Source of the DNA: Sclerodactyla briareus
Taxonomy: Eukaryota; Echinodermata; Holothuroidea; Dendrochirotida; Sclerodactylidae
DNA: 64,000 nt
Direction of reading: 5' to 3'
NCBI GenBank assembly: GCA_026419785.1
Contig: JAODTK010000123.1
Span: 124,001-188,000 of the forward strand
Positions 61,646 through 64,000 of this stretch are shown here, in pieces (the first letter of the stretch is position 1; each line of letters starts with the position of its first letter). The notes under the pieces are model-generated. The model was not told where the DNA came from. It saw nothing but the letters and a program-made list of their open reading frames with translations, and searched no databases. Both the position numbers and the translations under genes were made by a program.

Positions 61646-62838
61646 AATTGTTGGCACAATATTCCCGTAAATACGTATGTGGAGTGGGACAGTCAATTTG
61701 GCCTGCGACCATTGTGGCAGGGACCCCTCCCCCGTGTCAATGTTGGGGAAATGTTCTTAGGATAGAATGACACTAATGGACATTCAAATTGGAATGGGGG
61801 CGCGGGGGTTTGGCATGTACGTACGTGCAGTTTTGTTCCATCTATTTTGGCGGGGATGTAATCTCAACATACACACATACATACTGTCAGGACTGTATAA
61901 GAGGGCACCTCAAGCGACGCCGAGAGGGCCAATGCCAGTCAGTGACAGGCATTTCAGTGCTTTTGAATTAAAATGATGGTGGCGCTCGGCTTTGATGGTG
62001 CTTTCACCATTTTTGGCTACTATAATTACTAGCCCAAGAAAGGAACTCTGTATCAACCAACAGAGGCAATCAGCAGGTCTATGACAGGACAATATGGAAC
62101 AGGTGTAGCAGTAGTGAAAAACGAGAGGAGAGTCTTGTGAGTACAAACTCACGATCATCCATTCTGGTAGAGGCATGTGTAGGTGCCTGGACTCTTAAAT
62201 GTGTAGCGCCAAAACAATGAGCCAATAGAAATTTGTGCAATAGAACACTGGTAATGCTGACGTTAGAGCAAACGATTCTGGAGTAGCCCAACAGTTAATC
62301 GTATGTGGAATTTTGTGTTTCTTCTCCATTGACTTGCGTGACGATTAAATAAATGGGGGGACAATGCTGTAGGCAATTGTGCTGTGGAACTTATTAGGTG
62401 TATATGAGTCCAGTTCTTTCGATTGACTCATTGTAAAACCAATGTAGTGAGTTGATATACTCAAAACACATAATTACATATATTACCCAATTAGAATGTG
62501 TCACCCGAATCCATGTGTGTGTGAACACGTGATACAGTAGTTTATACACTGCGTTCACATGCGAGAAGCCTGGGCACAGCCACAGTCATGGTCAATAGTA
62601 AAACAGGATGAAATTGGTTTAGTTTCAAAAATAGGTCACAATGATGAGCTATGGGGAGTACCTCTACTATACCACCAAGCTGTCAGTGGTAGGTCGTAGC
62701 GCACTTACGACGCGTCACAGGTGAATAGGGTATGATACAGAACACACTAGCAATTAATAGCTCTCACCCTCTTCTGCCACACAACCAGCCGGGCTGGAGG
62801 GGTGAGGCGCACACCTATGACGGACAAACAGTGACCAG
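61646..62838. other. Low-copy DNA, no supported gene
   Basis: Openings of 60-88 codons on both strands with no domain. No repeat recognised. Confidence 0.35.
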
Positions 62839-62968
62839 AACAATCCCACCCGGCCAATTTCCCCTTCCAACGGAATGTTTTTTTGTGGTCAGAATAAGTG
62901 TTTAGGGTCTAAAGCTAGGGTCACGTTTGGGTGGAATTGTCTGTTGAAATTGTCCGGGTGGGATTGTT
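62839..62968 (+). mobile_element. ~130 bp MITE-like element, copy 2
   Basis: Terminal inverted repeats of 23 bp match at 22 positions: AACAATCCCACCCGG then CCAATTTC (62839-62861) against the complement of 62946-62968. The interior includes CAACGGAATGTTTTTTTGTG, GTTTAGGGTCTAAAGCTAGG and GTTTGGGTGGAATTGTC. A second copy in the opposite orientation, with the same length and interior, is at 16241-16372. It is too short to encode protein. No obvious target-site duplication flanks it. Confidence 0.75.
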
Positions 62969-63712
62969 GCGACAACACCAATCCCAATATGTCTGCGGCT
63001 CTGTTAATCAGAAATTGCACAGCCTCAGTGATGACAATGACCAATTTTGATGACAGGAATGGAGGATCTCAGTCTTCTTGGGTGGTCCTCACCACAATCA
63101 CCTAATATCTAGACCACCCATGACTGACGGAGGAAGGATGGTTCTCCACAGGTCATCGAAACATTATTTCTGCTTCCAGACGCTACAGCAATCGTTTATT
63201 CCCAAGATTGAATTAGTGAAATCATGTTAATGCGACCACCCCGGTGTTTACTTGCTAACAAATATAGTAAACACTATAGATATTGACTCTTCCAACATTG
63301 TTTCCTTCTGTTGCCAGGGTGACCACAGCACTTGACCATGAATAAAGCCTACCTGCCCATGCAGTGTATTCAACCATGTTCATGGGGGGGGGGGAACGAT
63401 ATACCAGACTTTTGACTTGGACGGGTTAGGAGGGGAGAGACTCTTTATGAAATGAGTATCGCCACCTATTCCCACAGCACAAAAAAACTAGACATAACTA
63501 GACCTTAGCAGGCGGGTGAGCCGCCTATGTGTATATCCCTGCAGAATTACCTTGTGGACCTCGTTTAGAGAGGAGCACATTATATCATGTACGTTTGACC
63601 TCAAATTGACTACAGACATGAAGGAAAGAGGAAAGGAGGTGTTTGGTAGGAGGACATGTGTTTACTTGATCCCCCACATGTAATAGTCATAACTGAAAAC
63701 AGGCCATCAAAT
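62969..63712. other. Low-copy DNA, no supported gene
   Basis: Short G run near 63384-63393. No supported features. Confidence 0.4.
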
Positions 63713-64000
63713 TACAGGGTTCCCAGCATTCAAGAAATAATTCCATGATTTTTCCATGATAAAGTTCAGCACGCAGGACTGAAAGGTATTTTTTTTCATC
63801 AATTCACGATTTACAGTCGGGACAGTCTGGAAAAGCCCACCTTAGCCAATAAAAATATCCCCCTGTGTGTCTTTGGCCAATCAAATGCTATGATTTTCCA
63901 GGATTTGAAGCATTTTGCCCCCAATTCCATGACTTTTTTACAGATTTTAAAGCATCTTCTTCAAATTCCATCACTTTGCAGGTTTCCCAGGTAAAGCTGG
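63713..64000. repeat. TTCCATGAT-type interspersed repeat, cut by window end
   Basis: CAGGGTTCCCAGCATTCAAG, AATAATTCCATGATTTTTCC, CCAATTCCATGACTTTTTTA, CAAATTCCATCACTTTGCAG and GTTTCCCAGG repeat related words, which also occur at 34685-34815. The right boundary lies outside the window. Confidence 0.5.

Overview
This window looks like animal (metazoan) nuclear DNA, most likely from a marine invertebrate. There are no densely packed long ORFs, operons or ribosome-binding sites. It does have tRNA-derived SINEs, the 3' end of a non-LTR retrotransposon (LINE), small inverted-repeat elements, several minisatellites, GATA and CA microsatellites and many long G/C homopolymers. I cannot fix the phylum: the repeat style suits an echinoderm, hemichordate, cephalochordate or other marine invertebrate, but that is inference. 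No intact host gene is recognisable, and almost all ORFs of 60-170 codons are chance openings or frames through repeats.

Layout. 1-12.8 kb: mostly unclassified low-copy DNA with a 5'-truncated LINE 3' UTR (2.65-3.05 kb), C/G tracts, an inverted-repeat element (8.0-8.5 kb), a minus-strand tRNA-SINE (8.7-9.0 kb) and a segment with GCGAAGC mini-hairpins (11.1-11.8 kb). 12.8-13.4 kb: G-rich minisatellite. 14.1-14.3 kb: one possible minus-strand exon. 16.24-16.37 kb: a ~130 bp inverted-repeat element with a partner at 62.84-62.97 kb in the opposite orientation. 21.0-25.0 kb: cluster of GGGCCC-rich interspersed repeats with a GATA microsatellite. 25.7-30.3 kb: G+T-rich minisatellite split by two insertions (1.1 kb and 0.43 kb). 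31.7-33.5 kb (minus): frameshifted coding remnant, probably from a transposable element. 37.9-42.3 kb: ~66 bp minisatellite of about 70 copies. 43.3-43.8 kb: two SINEs tail to tail; further SINEs lie at 31.0, 46.3-46.6, 48.3 and 50.2-50.5 kb. 51.46-52.04 kb: C-terminal end of a LINE ORF2 followed by its 3' UTR. 54.8-60.4 kb: three successive LINE 3' ends whose UTRs are tandem arrays of a ~305-320 bp unit, including a ~1.25 kb duplicated block.

The main observation is a chain of homology. The sequence that follows the LINE stop codon at 51.74 kb is the same unit that forms the 54.8-60.4 kb arrays and the scattered copies at 2.7, 49.1 and 61.2 kb. I therefore read the apparent satellite as a LINE 3' UTR that has expanded to different repeat numbers in different copies. 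The unit is itself a dimer of two diverged halves and carries TGACCT half-sites spaced as DR1, DR3 and DR4 (nuclear-receptor-like spacings). The best-preserved full-length copies end in a CA-rich stretch and a GATTCC...GGAATC hairpin. Frequent one-base indels between adjacent repeat units mean that either age or residual long-read error must be considered before any reading-frame argument.
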